57,243 nucleotides of DNA from Schoenoplectus triqueter (lineage: Eukaryota; Streptophyta; Magnoliopsida; Poales; Cyperaceae): positions 1-57,243 of the forward strand of contig CAXKVV010000817.1 in the NCBI GenBank assembly GCA_964058805.1. Direction: 5' to 3'. The first letter of the stretch is position 1. The number at the start of each line of letters is the position of its first letter. The notes under the pieces were generated by a model. The model was not told the DNA's origin. It made no database searches and saw nothing but the letters and a program-made list of their open reading frames with translations. The translations under genes were made by a program, and so were the position numbers. Shown here in pieces: positions 1 through 9,090 of the stretch.

Positions 1-2
1 AA

Positions 3-2885
3 CTCGAAGAAAAGGTCGTGGAGGAAACAAAGAAACTCATCGACGCCGGTTTCATACGGGAAGAAGAGACGCCAGAATGGGTGGCTAGCATTGTCCCGGT
101 TAAGAAGAAAAATGGGCAAATCCGCATTTGCGTGGACTTTCGGGTCTTGAACAAGGCGTACCCTAAAGATGATTTCCCGCTCCCAGTAACCGAAATCATA
201 ATCGACCATACATCCTCCTATGAAGTCTTCTCCTTCATGGACGGTTATGCGGGCTATAATCAAATTAAAATGGCGCCAGAAGATGAGAGGCATACGGCAT
301 TCCGCACGCCGATTGGCATATATTGTTACAAAGTCATGCCGTTTGGGCTCAAAAATGCGGGAGCCACCTACCAACGGGCGATGACGAAGATATTTGACGA
401 TCTAATCCACAAGATAGTAGAATGCTATGTGGACGATTTAGTCATCAAGGCCATGTCATATGAAGAACACCTCCAATATCTTGAGGTCGTTTTCAACCGT
501 TTGAGAGAACATGCGCTCAAACTAAACCCGTTGAAATGCGCATTCATGGTATCTTCTGGTAAATTTCTGGGGTTTGTAGTACGCCACAGGGGAATTGAAA
601 TAGACCCGGGCAAGATCAAAGCAATCACTGAATTATCCCCGCCAAAGAATTTAAAACAATTGCGATCTTTGCAAGGGCAATTGGCGTACATCAGGCGGTT
701 TATAGCCAATCTATCGGGTAAAATCCAACCCTTCACCCGGCTGACTAAGAAGAATATCCCGTTTAAGTGGGATGGCAAGTGCCAGCGAGCCTTTGAAGAA
801 ATCAAGGCATATCTGCTCAACCCTCCAGTATTGGCGGCGCCCATACCTGGGAAGGAGCTTATTCTATACACGACCGCCCTAGATGGATCCTTGGGAGCCC
901 TATTGGCCCAAGAAAACCAGGATGGTAATCAAAATGCGCTATATTACTTAAGTCGCATGATGGTAGGGGCAGAACACGGGTATTCACCGATCGAGAAGCA
1001 CTGTCTAGCCCTAATCTTCGCGGTGAAGAAATTGAGGCATTACATGCTAGCCCACAAAATCATATTAATATCCAAGGTAGATCCTCTCAAATACCTGATG
1101 ACTCGACCAATGCTGACGGGGAGGCTGGCCAAGTGGGCTATCATCCTTACCGAATTCGACATCACCTATACACCGCAAAAGGCGATAAAAGGGCAGGCGC
1201 TAGCAGATTTCTTGGCTGCACACCCGATTCAAGATGACTCCCCATTAAAATGTGACTTTCCTGACGAGGAAACTTTACATGTTGAAGAAGGAAGTCCTAT
1301 ATGGGAGACGTACTTTGATGGTGCTTCGTCGATCAAGCCAATCGCGGGCCCGGGAGTCCCAACTGTGCGAGCTGGCGCAGGACTAGTCTTCGTAACCCCG
1401 GAAGGCGGGATAATACGACATTCTCTGGCTTTAACCGAACCATGTACAAATAATGAAGCAGAGTATGAGGCACTCATCGCCGGACTAGAGCTATCACTGG
1501 AGCTGGGAATCAAGGCTGTGCGCATCTTTGGGGATTCACAGCTGATAATAAATCAAATAATTGGCGAATACAAGGTCTTAAAGCCGGAACTAATACAATA
1601 TCACCAAAAGGCCATGGAATTAATGAAGAAAATCCCGTACGTGTCTATTGAGAAGGTCACGAGGGCTGTGAATGGTGAAGCAGATGCGTTGGCCAAACTC
1701 GCCAAGGAGCTGGGTGAACCAACAGAGCCGGAAATCCACATCATCGTCCGCAATAGGAGGCCATTATCATTGTGTCAGACGATAGATAATGCGAATAATG
1801 AAAACGCTGAGCTAGAAAAGATGGAATGCCAAGAAGCGATGATAACTGAAGACGATGATTGGAGACAGCCGTTCATCGAATATTTCCGGCATGGCACCCT
1901 CCCCAAAGATAAAAGAATCGCTGATCAACTAAGAAAACGGGTACTACGGTATGCGTATGTGGGCAACACGTTATACCGTAGGTCTTATGATCAGTTATGG
2001 CTAAGATGCGTATCAGGGCCTGAAGCCGGGCAAGTGATGAAAGAAGTTCATTCCGGACTATGCGGAGCACATCAGTCTGGGCCAAAGATGAAGCTAAGAA
2101 TCAAGCGAATGGGATATTATTGGCCCACAATGGTGGCTGATTGTGAAGAGCATGCAAAGAAGTGCCGCATGTGCCAAATACACGGCCCTTTTATACATCA
2201 AGCGCCAAACCCGTTGCACCCCACGGTAGCATCCTGGCCATTTAATATGTGGGGCACAGATATAGTAGGACCTATAGACCCTCCGACGTCGAGAGGTCAC
2301 CGGTTTATCCTGGCGGCGACAGATTACTTTACAAAATGGGCTGAAGCCATCCCACTCAAAGAAGTCAAAGCATCCGATGTGGTTAAGTTCTTCAAGACGC
2401 ACATCCTCTACCGATTCGGCACCCCACAACGAATAATATCCGATAACGGAACGGCCTTCAAGAGCTCCAAAGTCTATGCCCTGGCGGAGCAATTTAATAT
2501 CGATTGGAGATTCTCGTCCATTTATAATCCGAGAGCCAATGGCCTGGCCGAAGCCTTTAATAAAACCCTGATCAATATCATGAAAAAGACCGTGGACGGC
2601 AACCAACGAGACTGGGATAATCGTCTACAGGAAGCATTATGGGCTTATCGAACCACGTACCGAACGCCTACGCAAGCTACCCCGTATTCTCTGGCTTTTG
2701 GGGTTGAAGCCGTCCTCCCTCTTGAGGTGGAACTACCGTCATTGCGGGTGGCTATGCAAAATGATATGACCATGGATGAATGCCAACAACTTAGACTGGA
2801 CGAGTTGGATGCCATGGACGAGAAGAGGTTAATAGCCCAGCAGAACCTTGAAATATATCAGGCAAAAAATGGCAAGGGCATATGA
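3..2885 (+). CDS. pol: Ty3/gypsy pol: RT, RNase H, second RNase H, integrase (5' partial)
   Basis: This is the replication polyprotein of the element. The frame is already open at base 3, so the true start is outside the window; residues below are numbered from codon 18. Reverse transcriptase has FSFMDGYAGYNQI at 71-83 and YVDD at 137-140 (catalytic D75, D139, D140). The gypsy-type RNase H (about 280-400) reads LYTTALDG where a catalytic Asp is usual, and LISKVDPL where a TDH-like motif is usual, so it is degenerate. A second RNase H (about 430-565) keeps its acidic residues: D434 (YFDGA), E482 (NNEAEYEAL), D506 (GDSQL) and D556 (EADALAK). Integrase has an HHCC zinc site (about 678-719) and D748, D809, E845, giving exact DD35E spacing. 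The frame ends at a TGA (2883-2885) just after the A6 run where the reading frame breaks. Confidence 0.96.
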   Translation, partial: LEEKVVEETKKLIDAGFIREEETPEWVASIVPVKKKNGQIRICVDFRVLNKAYPKDDFPLPVTEIIIDHTSSYEVFSFMDGYAGYNQIKMAPEDERHTAFRTPIGIYCYKVMPFGLKNAGATYQRAMTKIFDDLIHKIVECYVDDLVIKAMSYEEHLQYLEVVFNRLREHALKLNPLKCAFMVSSGKFLGFVVRHRGIEIDPGKIKAITELSPPKNLKQLRSLQGQLAYIRRFIANLSGKIQPFTRLTKKNIPFKWDGKCQRAFEEIKAYLLNPPVLAAPIPGKELILYTTALDGSLGALLAQENQDGNQNALYYLSRMMVGAEHGYSPIEKHCLALIFAVKKLRHYMLAHKIILISKVDPLKYLMTRPMLTGRLAKWAIILTEFDITYTPQKAIKGQALADFLAAHPIQDDSPLKCDFPDEETLHVEEGSPIWETYFDGASSIKPIAGPGVPTVRAGAGLVFVTPEGGIIRHSLALTEPCTNNEAEYEALIAGLELSLELGIKAVRIFGDSQLIINQIIGEYKVLKPELIQYHQKAMELMKKIPYVSIEKVTRAVNGEADALAKLAKELGEPTEPEIHIIVRNRRPLSLCQTIDNANNENAELEKMECQEAMITEDDDWRQPFIEYFRHGTLPKDKRIADQLRKRVLRYAYVGNTLYRRSYDQLWLRCVSGPEAGQVMKEVHSGLCGAHQSGPKMKLRIKRMGYYWPTMVADCEEHAKKCRMCQIHGPFIHQAPNPLHPTVASWPFNMWGTDIVGPIDPPTSRGHRFILAATDYFTKWAEAIPLKEVKASDVVKFFKTHILYRFGTPQRIISDNGTAFKSSKVYALAEQFNIDWRFSSIYNPRANGLAEAFNKTLINIMKKTVDGNQRDWDNRLQEALWAYRTTYRTPTQATPYSLAFGVEAVLPLEVELPSLRVAMQNDMTMDECQQLRLDELDAMDEKRLIAQQNLEIYQAKNGKGI

Positions 2886-3108
2886 CAAAATGGCGCGAGT
2901 CAGGGCATTTCAACAAGGGGAGTTTGTTCTTGTCCTTAAGAGGCCGATTATTGGCTGGCACATCGGTCCAAAATTCTCTCCGAACTGGGAAGGGCCATAT
3001 GTAATTGAGAAGGTATACGAGGGCGGCGCATACCAACTCATAGATCATGAAGGTGAAAGGCCCATGCCACCGATTAATGGGCGATATCTGAAGAAGTACT
3101 ACACATAG
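2869..3108 (+). pseudogene. Integrase C-terminal tail, shifted out of frame from pol
   Basis: The usual integrase C-terminus continues in a different frame from the main pol frame. It contains the basic segment after the catalytic core, the stretch FSPNWEGPYVI (the GPF/Y motif of Ty3/gypsy integrases), and ends at a TAG at 3106-3108 with no chromodomain. The frame change coincides with the A6 homopolymer at 2864-2869, as expected for a one-base indel. This could be a real inactivating mutation or a homopolymer assembly error. No other break is visible in the pol present here, so the copy looks fairly young. Confidence 0.85.
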
Positions 3109-3779
3109 CCTGGAGCGGGGCCAACCGAGTAGTATCTATTGTAAATAAATAAGGAGGGAATAAGTGTTCGCTTACACACACGCGCACGAAACACGAACCC
3201 ATGTCTAACCTCCACTTTTGCGTAAAAATCCCAAAAACCCTACTTGTGCATCTGTAAATAGAATGCATCCAAAAATCCAAAACCACACAAACACATTTAG
3301 CCCTATAAAAAAATATAGAATAAGAGAAATCAACACCAAAACCACGCGAGAATGCAAGGCGAGAGCTTTGGTGTTTGGGCCCACAATACAAATACCACTG
3401 GGTTTGTCCATTTGATACAGAATAAACACAAAAATGGGCAGGGTTTGCAGTTTGTCCCTCAAACTATCTGTTGCCCAGTGACGAAAGTTGCTCATATTGG
3501 TCGCCCGCGGCGCAAGCCAACGGATAGGTCGAGCAAATTGGTGGCTAGTAAATAGTCGCTTCCGAGGGCATATAAATAAATAACTCTCGTATTATTAGTA
3601 ACATGTATCACTAATAACCAAAAATCTACCTTCTTCTAATAAAATAAAAGGATATATATGTAAAACAATAAAAACTATTTTCCTATTCATGAAAAAATGA
3701 TGATAATAAAAAAATAATAAAATCTTTTCAATAAGGGGTTGCCACCTTTGTCCCCGACACCATGAGTGTTATACAAAGC
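3109..3779. other. Post-pol spacer, no gene seen
   Basis: No convincing coding region is seen. The short open frames here lack known motifs. Roughly 3560-3740 is AT-rich. A purine stretch near 3150-3161 followed by TG could be read as a polypurine tract and LTR start, but it is shorter than the tract at 8585-8608 and I rate it lower. Confidence 0.6.
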
Positions 3780-4244
3780 CAGGTTGGGTGCATTCATCCG
3801 TAAAAGCACCACACGCCCGAAGAAATGGTGTGTCATAATCCCACGACATATCATGGAGGGGTCAGATCAAGGGTTTACGCTTGTACCCGACATGCCATGT
3901 TAAACAAAGCGGCTCGCTTAAAGAAGTGACTCAGGTCATGGAGAGCGGACCTACCCGATGAAAGCCTGTCTCGCAGGGATGCGTGATGGATGTTTGAGGG
4001 TAGCTAAAATATAAAAAATCAGGTTGGGTACATTCATCCACAAAAGTACCACACGCCCAAGGAGGTGATCTGTTTCTAATCCCAAAATAGATCATGGAGG
4101 GGTCAGCCTAAGGGTTTATGCTTTTGCCCGACATTCAGTGTCAAATAAAGTAATTCGCTTAAAGAAGTGACTCAGGTCATGGAGAGCGGACCTACCCGAT
4201 GAAAGCCTGTCTCGCAGGGATGCGTGATGGATGTTTGAGGGTAG
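3780..4244 (+). repeat. Tandem duplication, two units, period about 240 bp
   Basis: Copy 1 runs 3780-4003 and copy 2 runs 4020-4244, separated by about 16 bp. Both begin CAGGTTGGGT and end GATGTTTGAGGGTAG. The last ~80 bp (from CGCTTAAAGAAGTGACTC onward) is almost identical, while the middle carries substitutions and small indels. No coding content is evident. Subrepeats of this kind are common in the region after pol in Tat elements. Confidence 0.9.
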
Positions 4245-5008
4245 TACCCCCACAAAACAAATTGAGTGGAGATGAGTGAACGTGAGTTTCCACTTTAGCA
4301 CGCAACGGTGCACAAATGAGGGGAGAGTGGGTGAGCTTCCACAAATAAATGTCAATTAAATATACAAGGAGCATCCACAAAATGGTGTTATCAATTGCAT
4401 CCATAATCCAATTGATACTGGTAAGTTTATCCATCAGTAATAAAGGGATAAACGGGTTTATTCTGTACCCGGCCTAGAGGTCAATACAGATAGGTTCGGT
4501 ATCCGCAAAATACCATGGTTACCTAGAGTTTGTATTGCAATAAATAAAGAGAAATGATGTATAGAATGAATGTAATAGGATGTTGTAAGATTTTCCTTTT
4601 ATTATGATTAGACGCTGCGAAAGAATGAAGCAGTTGTAATTGGGCGCTTTTACAAATAAGATTGGAGGTGCATAGCATGAAATCAATAAAATACTTCCTC
4701 GCGCTGCAGAGGAAGCGACGAAAGGATAATAATAGAGGCAAGCATCATCCACAACAAGAGATCCAAATGATAAATGTCAAAGCATCCTATATCAAGTATA
4801 GCAAAAGAAAAGAAGAAATGAAAAGTGCAGTCTATGGGCCCAAAAAGCGGGACTCCAACTCTAATAGCACAGTGCTAATAGTCTCTAAATGAGTATGGAG
4901 GGAGTGCCTATCCTCCTCCGAAGCTGCCTCGAAGTCCAAGAACTGAGCAAAGGCACTATCTCGGGCGCTCGAATGAATCTGCACCTCCGGGAGACGTCCC
5001 GCTAGATG
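4245..5008. other. Non-coding spacer before the antisense PMD gene
   Basis: No gene or RNA is recognised. It lies downstream of the stop codon of the minus-strand PMD gene and so probably holds its 3' untranslated region, but I cannot place a poly(A) site. Confidence 0.5.
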
Positions 5009-6529
5009 TCAGGAGAAGCCCTCCACCGATAATCTGTGGTCCTCTAGCTCCTGCACGAGCAGTCGAGCGGGCCCACCACTGACTCCCATGGAGCGGAGAG
5101 TGGCACAAGAAGAGAGCCGCTGGAGATAGTGGAGTCGAGCGGCCTCCAAATGCCTGCGTAGCTCATGAATCTCCAACTCATGCTGGTATACGAGAGAGCT
5201 CGCATCCTGGTAAGCCCTGAGCAGCTCCTCACACCTCCTAGAAATGAAAGTGCTCTCGAGACGAGGTGCAATGAGTAGAGCTGGCGCGATGGTATCCCGC
5301 ATCAGCCCATACCAGTCAAAAGAAAAACCACTGGGCAGAGAGTCCAAGATCTCGAAATCTAGCGGATAGCCTCCGAAGAAGGTATCCCGGAGTGCATCCG
5401 CCAGCGCGGCCAAGGCGAGCTGCACATCCCTCGATGAAACATCTGCAAGTAAAATAAATGGGTTAGACAAATTGTTATAACCTAAGAAGAAATAGAAGGA
5501 AGAGAAGATCTAACCTATCGCCTCGTCGCCTGAGACAGGCGGGACTGAGTCAGGGATAGGGATGTCGGTCGCCTCAGGAGGACCCATAGGTGTACCAGAC
5601 CCGGCTACAAAATAAAATGAAGAAGCATAAATACATGAAAAGTAAAATACGGGCAAATGATAAAGGAAATATAAGGTACCGGGAGAAGCATGAGGCTCGG
5701 TGAGACCCTCGCTAGCCGGAACCTCCGTCTCTGGGCTGTGGAATAGCTGCTCCACCAGCCAACTCTCATCCAACTCCGAGTCATAATCGACTGCAACCCG
5801 CTCAGTCGAGACTCTGCTATCTGTGGCCATGAGAGGCTGTCCGTCAGGAGATGAAGAAGCATGAGATGGCCCTCCCTCGATCAGTAATGGCTCGTCGCCT
5901 GCGGGCTCGACAGCCAATGGACTCCCCTGCTCTAAAGAAGCCTCCTCTGATTGTACAAGAGTGAGCACTGGCCCCAAAACCACATCAAAGGAGTCACCAT
6001 CCCCGGTAGGCACCAATAAGATCGACGGTGAGGCAGGACCGTCGTAGAAGAAAGACTCCGAGCGGTGTGGAGATGCCATGTCATCGGCCTCAGGGTCTGT
6101 AAAATCTACGTGTAAGAATGAAAATACTAGTGCATGCTGGCAACTAGGTATTAAAATGAAGCACACGAACCTGCGACGGCAAGGTCAGTGCAGAACCCTG
6201 AAATAGCAGTACTCGCAGGCGCCGATGGATCTGCTGCGATGTCATCCTGAGCTGCCTCTACAGGAGATGTACCACGAGCTGAAAAATAAATCCTAATCAG
6301 AAATGTAAATAAAGTGCGCTCAAATAAGGATAGGCAAGTCAGTAAAGAAAATCACCCGGAGTGGGAGAAGGAAAAGAAGATGGAGAAGACGGCTGAGAAG
6401 CGCCGTCTCGATCTCTCCCCATAGTAGCTGAAGCCAGTGGCTCGGCATGTGGCTAAAAATGAGCGCCAACTACTCGTGGACGAGGGACTGAGAACCCAGG
6501 CTCCGCGTGGTCATACTCATAAGCCAGCT
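5009..6529 (-). CDS. PMD gene, exons 2-6 with four introns (C-terminal part)
   Basis: Exons read on the minus strand are 6529-6356, 6278-6171, 6096-5680, 5604-5515 and 5442-5009. Introns are 6607-6530 (78 bp, leading in from exon 1), 6355-6279 (77), 6170-6097 (74), 5679-5605 (75) and 5514-5443 (72). All are GT-AG, have pyrimidine-rich acceptors and interrupt codons in phase 1. From the ATG at 8234 the spliced length is 2850 bp, exactly 950 codons. Exons 3-5 encode an acidic, Ser/Pro/Glu-rich linker. Exon 6 encodes a helical, charged segment (about 5080-5240) that may be a coiled coil, ending at a TGA at 5009-5011. Exon 2 carries an in-frame TAG at 6453-6455, so this copy may be truncated. The function is unknown; the splice model is my inference from sequence. 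Confidence 0.7.
6453..6455 (-). other. In-frame TAG in PMD exon 2
   Basis: On the minus strand the exon 2 frame reads open from 6529, meets TAG at 6455-6453, and continues open to the exon 2 donor and through the next four exons. A CAG-to-TAG transition would be a simple explanation. It predicts a protein lacking the linker and the C-terminal helical part. Confidence 0.7.
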
Positions 6530-6607
6530 CTGAATCAAAAGAGAATTGGTCGAAATGAGATGAGGCTTATCGAAAAGAAATAACCTAAAAGGGATAATGA
6601 AGCGTAC

Positions 6608-8486
6608 CTGTAAGAGTAGTCCTAACAGGAGCACGAGAAAACCGGCTGTCTAAACCCTGGAAATCAATAGGCTCTACAGCGATGTCCGGGAAAAGAGAGC
6701 GGCCGTATGAGATATCTCCGCTAGAAAAGACATGTCCGTCACGAGGGCAAGTGATACGTGCAACTACAGGAGGAGTGTATGACTGATAAGAGCGGATGGC
6801 ATCATGATACCACTGCTGATAACGTCTCGAGAAAGTGGGAACTCGAGAAGTGGAAACCATCTGGCAACGAACACCTGTACCTAGTCGGAAGAGGTGAGTG
6901 TAACACCACCCGACACCCTCCAAGTCAGCTGCCAAAAACTCAGGACGAAGAAGAGGCGCTGGGATATCCTGATCTAGCCCAAACTGATGTGCACACCGAT
7001 GAGGTGAATAGGGCTCAATGAATATGTGATCACCCGATCTAAAAGGAAGGAAACCCTGGCGGATGCTAACAAGGTACTCCAAGTCAGTCAGTCTATCCCG
7101 AATGCTGGAAGGGTCAGAAGAAGGAACCCTGCTATCAACCACTGACATCTCCACGGTCCTGGCTATCCTGCGAGTCATCAGTCTATCTCGAGCGAACCTC
7201 AGATGATCACGACTCCTATAAAATCTGTATCTGGCATCTGCGGGAGTCAAAGAAGTGGGCTGTACTCCGGCTAAATCACCCAACAGAGGTAAATGGTCTC
7301 TCAATGAAGCAGCCATACCAGGATCATAAGAACCTGACCAATGCATATGAAGCCAGCCGCTAACCAAATGCCATGGAACCAGCTCCCTACATCTCGAAGG
7401 ACTACGAGATGATACTAGACCGCGAAGACCTCTGTAAATGTTGGCCAATACAGGCACTGCTAAGGAAATCCTGCTGCCACGTGCAATCAAACTCGCCATG
7501 ACAAATACAGAAGGTCGAATGGTGTATGCTGGGGAGCTGGGTAATAAAAAGTAACAAATCCACCAGGAAATGAATGCGGTCAGATAAGTCTCCCGATCTA
7601 TATCGTGAGAGCACAATGCATCCTGAGAAGGGGTAGGGCCATCATAGTGAATCTCGAGCTGACCTGTACCAAAAGGATCTCGAATAGAGGCTAAGCCCTC
7701 GGGACGAGTATGAACTCGATCTGTGAAATAGGCAATCCAATGTCTGAAGGGGACTCCAGAGTGACCCCCTCTCAAATGGTGATATATATCATACATCCTC
7801 TGTAAGGATGACGGGAATCGAGATGAATCTCTCAAGTCAGCAGGCGAGACTATGAACTCGTCGTAAAACCAGCCAAAGATCGGCAGCCCTGTCAACTGCT
7901 GTATCTCTAAGAGGGTCGGAGTCAGCTCCCGGTCATCGATGAACAAAGTGTTGGTGGAATAGTTCCACCTCTCGCAAAAGGCCCACAACCAGGGCATGTC
8001 GATATGATAGCGAAACATCGACAGAAAGATCGGGTCGTATATCCCAGTACGCTCGAGTATAGCCCTCTCTCGCATGAGTATATACCGGGTCCACTCTAGC
8101 TGATAGCCATGGCACTCTAAGGGAGTGATGAAAGGGGCAGTGGTCCATCTGTGAGCCTCCCTGTCGATAATCTCCTTGCCCAGGAGATGTGTCAAAGGAG
8201 CCGTAGAAGCAACGCCTAAGGGCTGAAGGGGCATGATGTCATGAGGCTGATCATCCCTGAAAAATAAGCCGCCGCCTCGCGGGTAGACAGGAGTCGCTCG
8301 GATGGCTGAGACGAGAGGAGTCCAATCACTAGGATCCTCGTAAAAAGAATGGTAGTGACTCAAGGGGCGACGCGGAATGGCGTCATGAGAAGAAACTACA
8401 ATACCCGAAGAAGAGAAGACGTCATGAGAAATGAAATGATGAATAATAAGGAATAATGCACCAAGACAAGCCTTTCGAGCATTCAA
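6608..8486 (-). CDS. Plant mobile domain (PMD) protein, main exon
   Basis: This long minus-strand exon encodes a plant mobile domain, a family found in MAIN-like host proteins and in plant transposable elements. With residues counted from base 8486, one conserved block is WLWAFCERWNYSTNT with LTGLPIFGW (about 166-206). A second is SWWICYFLLP followed by ISLAVPVLANIYRGLRG (about 308-357). These match the two usual PMD blocks, an ERW/LTGLP-type N-terminal segment and a hydrophobic segment ending in (V/I)LA-LYRGL. The exon ends at 6608 in a clean donor (ACAG/GTACGC). The 5' end is unresolved: the frame is open back to about 8510 but has no ATG there. The first in-frame ATG is at 8234, and an acceptor-like TATTGTAG about 8395-8402 allows an upstream exon. 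The gene is antisense to pol. Confidence 0.85.
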
Positions 8487-8584
8487 GACTCGTCTTGGTG
8501 GGTGGCTCTTTGTTTACCCTTGAAAAATTTCAAGGATGAGTAGATGAATAAATGAAAATAAATTGATGATTAATGATAAATCAT

Positions 8585-8608
8585 AAGAAAGGGGGAGAAG
8601 AGAGAGAG
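8585..8608 (+). promoter_or_regulatory. Candidate polypurine tract of the Tat element
   Basis: These 24 bases are all purines with a G5 core (AAGAAAGGGGGAGAAG and a GA-rich tail), followed shortly by a TG at 8612-8613. That is the arrangement expected for a plus-strand priming site just before a 3' LTR. It sits right after the antisense gene, where Tat elements are expected to have it. The LTR cannot be delimited: TTTTCA, which would pair with a TGAAAA start, occurs more than once downstream (for example 9135-9140 and 9780-9785), and the 5' LTR is not in the window. Confidence 0.4.
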
Positions 8609-8705
8609 CAATGAAAAGATGGCCCACTGATCAGGAGAGGTCGCTGCCTAACCCCGGAACAAATCCATTAGTCCCACAATGGAATGCTGAGCACGAAGTG
8701 AAGAG

Positions 8706-8713
8706 TATAAATA
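8706..8713 (+). promoter_or_regulatory. TATA box, module 1
   Basis: TATAAATA, followed by CCCCAC, matches the plant TATA consensus. It lies in the first copy of the 246-bp duplication. If an LTR starts near 8612 it would be an LTR promoter, but the transcript cannot be identified from sequence. Confidence 0.4.
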
Positions 8714-8951
8714 CCCCACTATTCTCTATCCACTCAGCATGAGTGACAGCCAAGAGGATCGAGGGAGAGAGGAGATCTCTTGGGTGTCACCATGTGATTA
8801 TATCTTTTCTGACAAGTGGGACCCACATGGCAGTCCCTTATGAGCAGCTCCAATGACATGGACCTAGCCTATTTTGCTAAGAAAGCTAACCAACCCGGAA
8901 CAGAGGTTAAGCATTAATCCCACAATGAAATAATAGGGTGAATGACGAGGA

Positions 8952-8959
8952 TATAAATA
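8952..8959 (+). promoter_or_regulatory. TATA box, module 2
   Basis: TATAAATA with the same CCCCAC context lies 246 bp after the first box, in the second copy of the duplication. The TATA core is conserved while flanking bases differ between copies. Confidence 0.4.
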
Positions 8960-9090
8960 CCCCACCACCTCCTGCTCATTCGAGGTGGCTGACCCTCGGG
9001 AGATTTAGGAGAGAGAAAATCTCCTGATGGGTCAGCCATTTGATTATATTTTCTCTGACAAGTGGAACCCACCTGACAGTCCCTTGTAGA

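Larger units (their letters stand above)
1..8611 (+). mobile_element. Tat-lineage Ty3/gypsy LTR retrotransposon, 3' portion
   Basis: The window opens inside pol of a plus-strand Ty3/gypsy element; gag, protease, the 5' LTR and the primer binding site lie to the left. The Tat assignment rests on a second RNase H between the gypsy RNase H and integrase, and on an integrase tail that ends soon after the GPY motif with no chromodomain. Plant Tat elements are known to carry extra ORFs, some antisense, between pol and the 3' LTR, and some of these contain a domain also found in DNA transposons. The minus-strand PMD gene at 5009-8486 fits that position. The right limit given here is the end of a candidate polypurine tract plus three bases and is inferred. 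If the PMD gene is a separate insertion, the element may end earlier. Confidence 0.65.
8637..9090 (+). repeat. Imperfect tandem duplication, period about 246 bp, with TATA modules
   Basis: Copies span about 8637-8835 and 8882-9090. Shared landmarks in the same order are CCCGGAACA, a TATAAATACCCCAC block, a purine-rich GGAGAGAG segment, GATTATAT with TTTCTGACAAGTGG, and CCCAC followed by GACAGTCCC or GGCAGTCCC. The repeat does not code. It could be subrepeats of a retrotransposon LTR (U3). Confidence 0.8.

Noticed and set aside
425..2606. Antisense open frames inside pol
   Set aside because: They overlap the well-supported pol domains and show no recognisable motifs.
3148..3163. Polypurine tract and LTR start directly after pol
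   Set aside because: The purine run is short and interrupted, and no LTR-like promoter follows; the tract at 8585-8608 is stronger. Not fully excluded.
6453..6473. A 21-nt GT...AG intron in exon 2 that would remove the TAG in frame
   Set aside because: It has GT and AG ends and a length divisible by three, but is far shorter than the minimum size of plant introns, so a nonsense mutation is more likely.
8484..8486. Start codon of the PMD protein at 8486
   Set aside because: The codon is TTG, and no ATG precedes 8234 in this frame. A non-ATG start is unlikely here; an upstream exon or the ATG at 8234 is more plausible.
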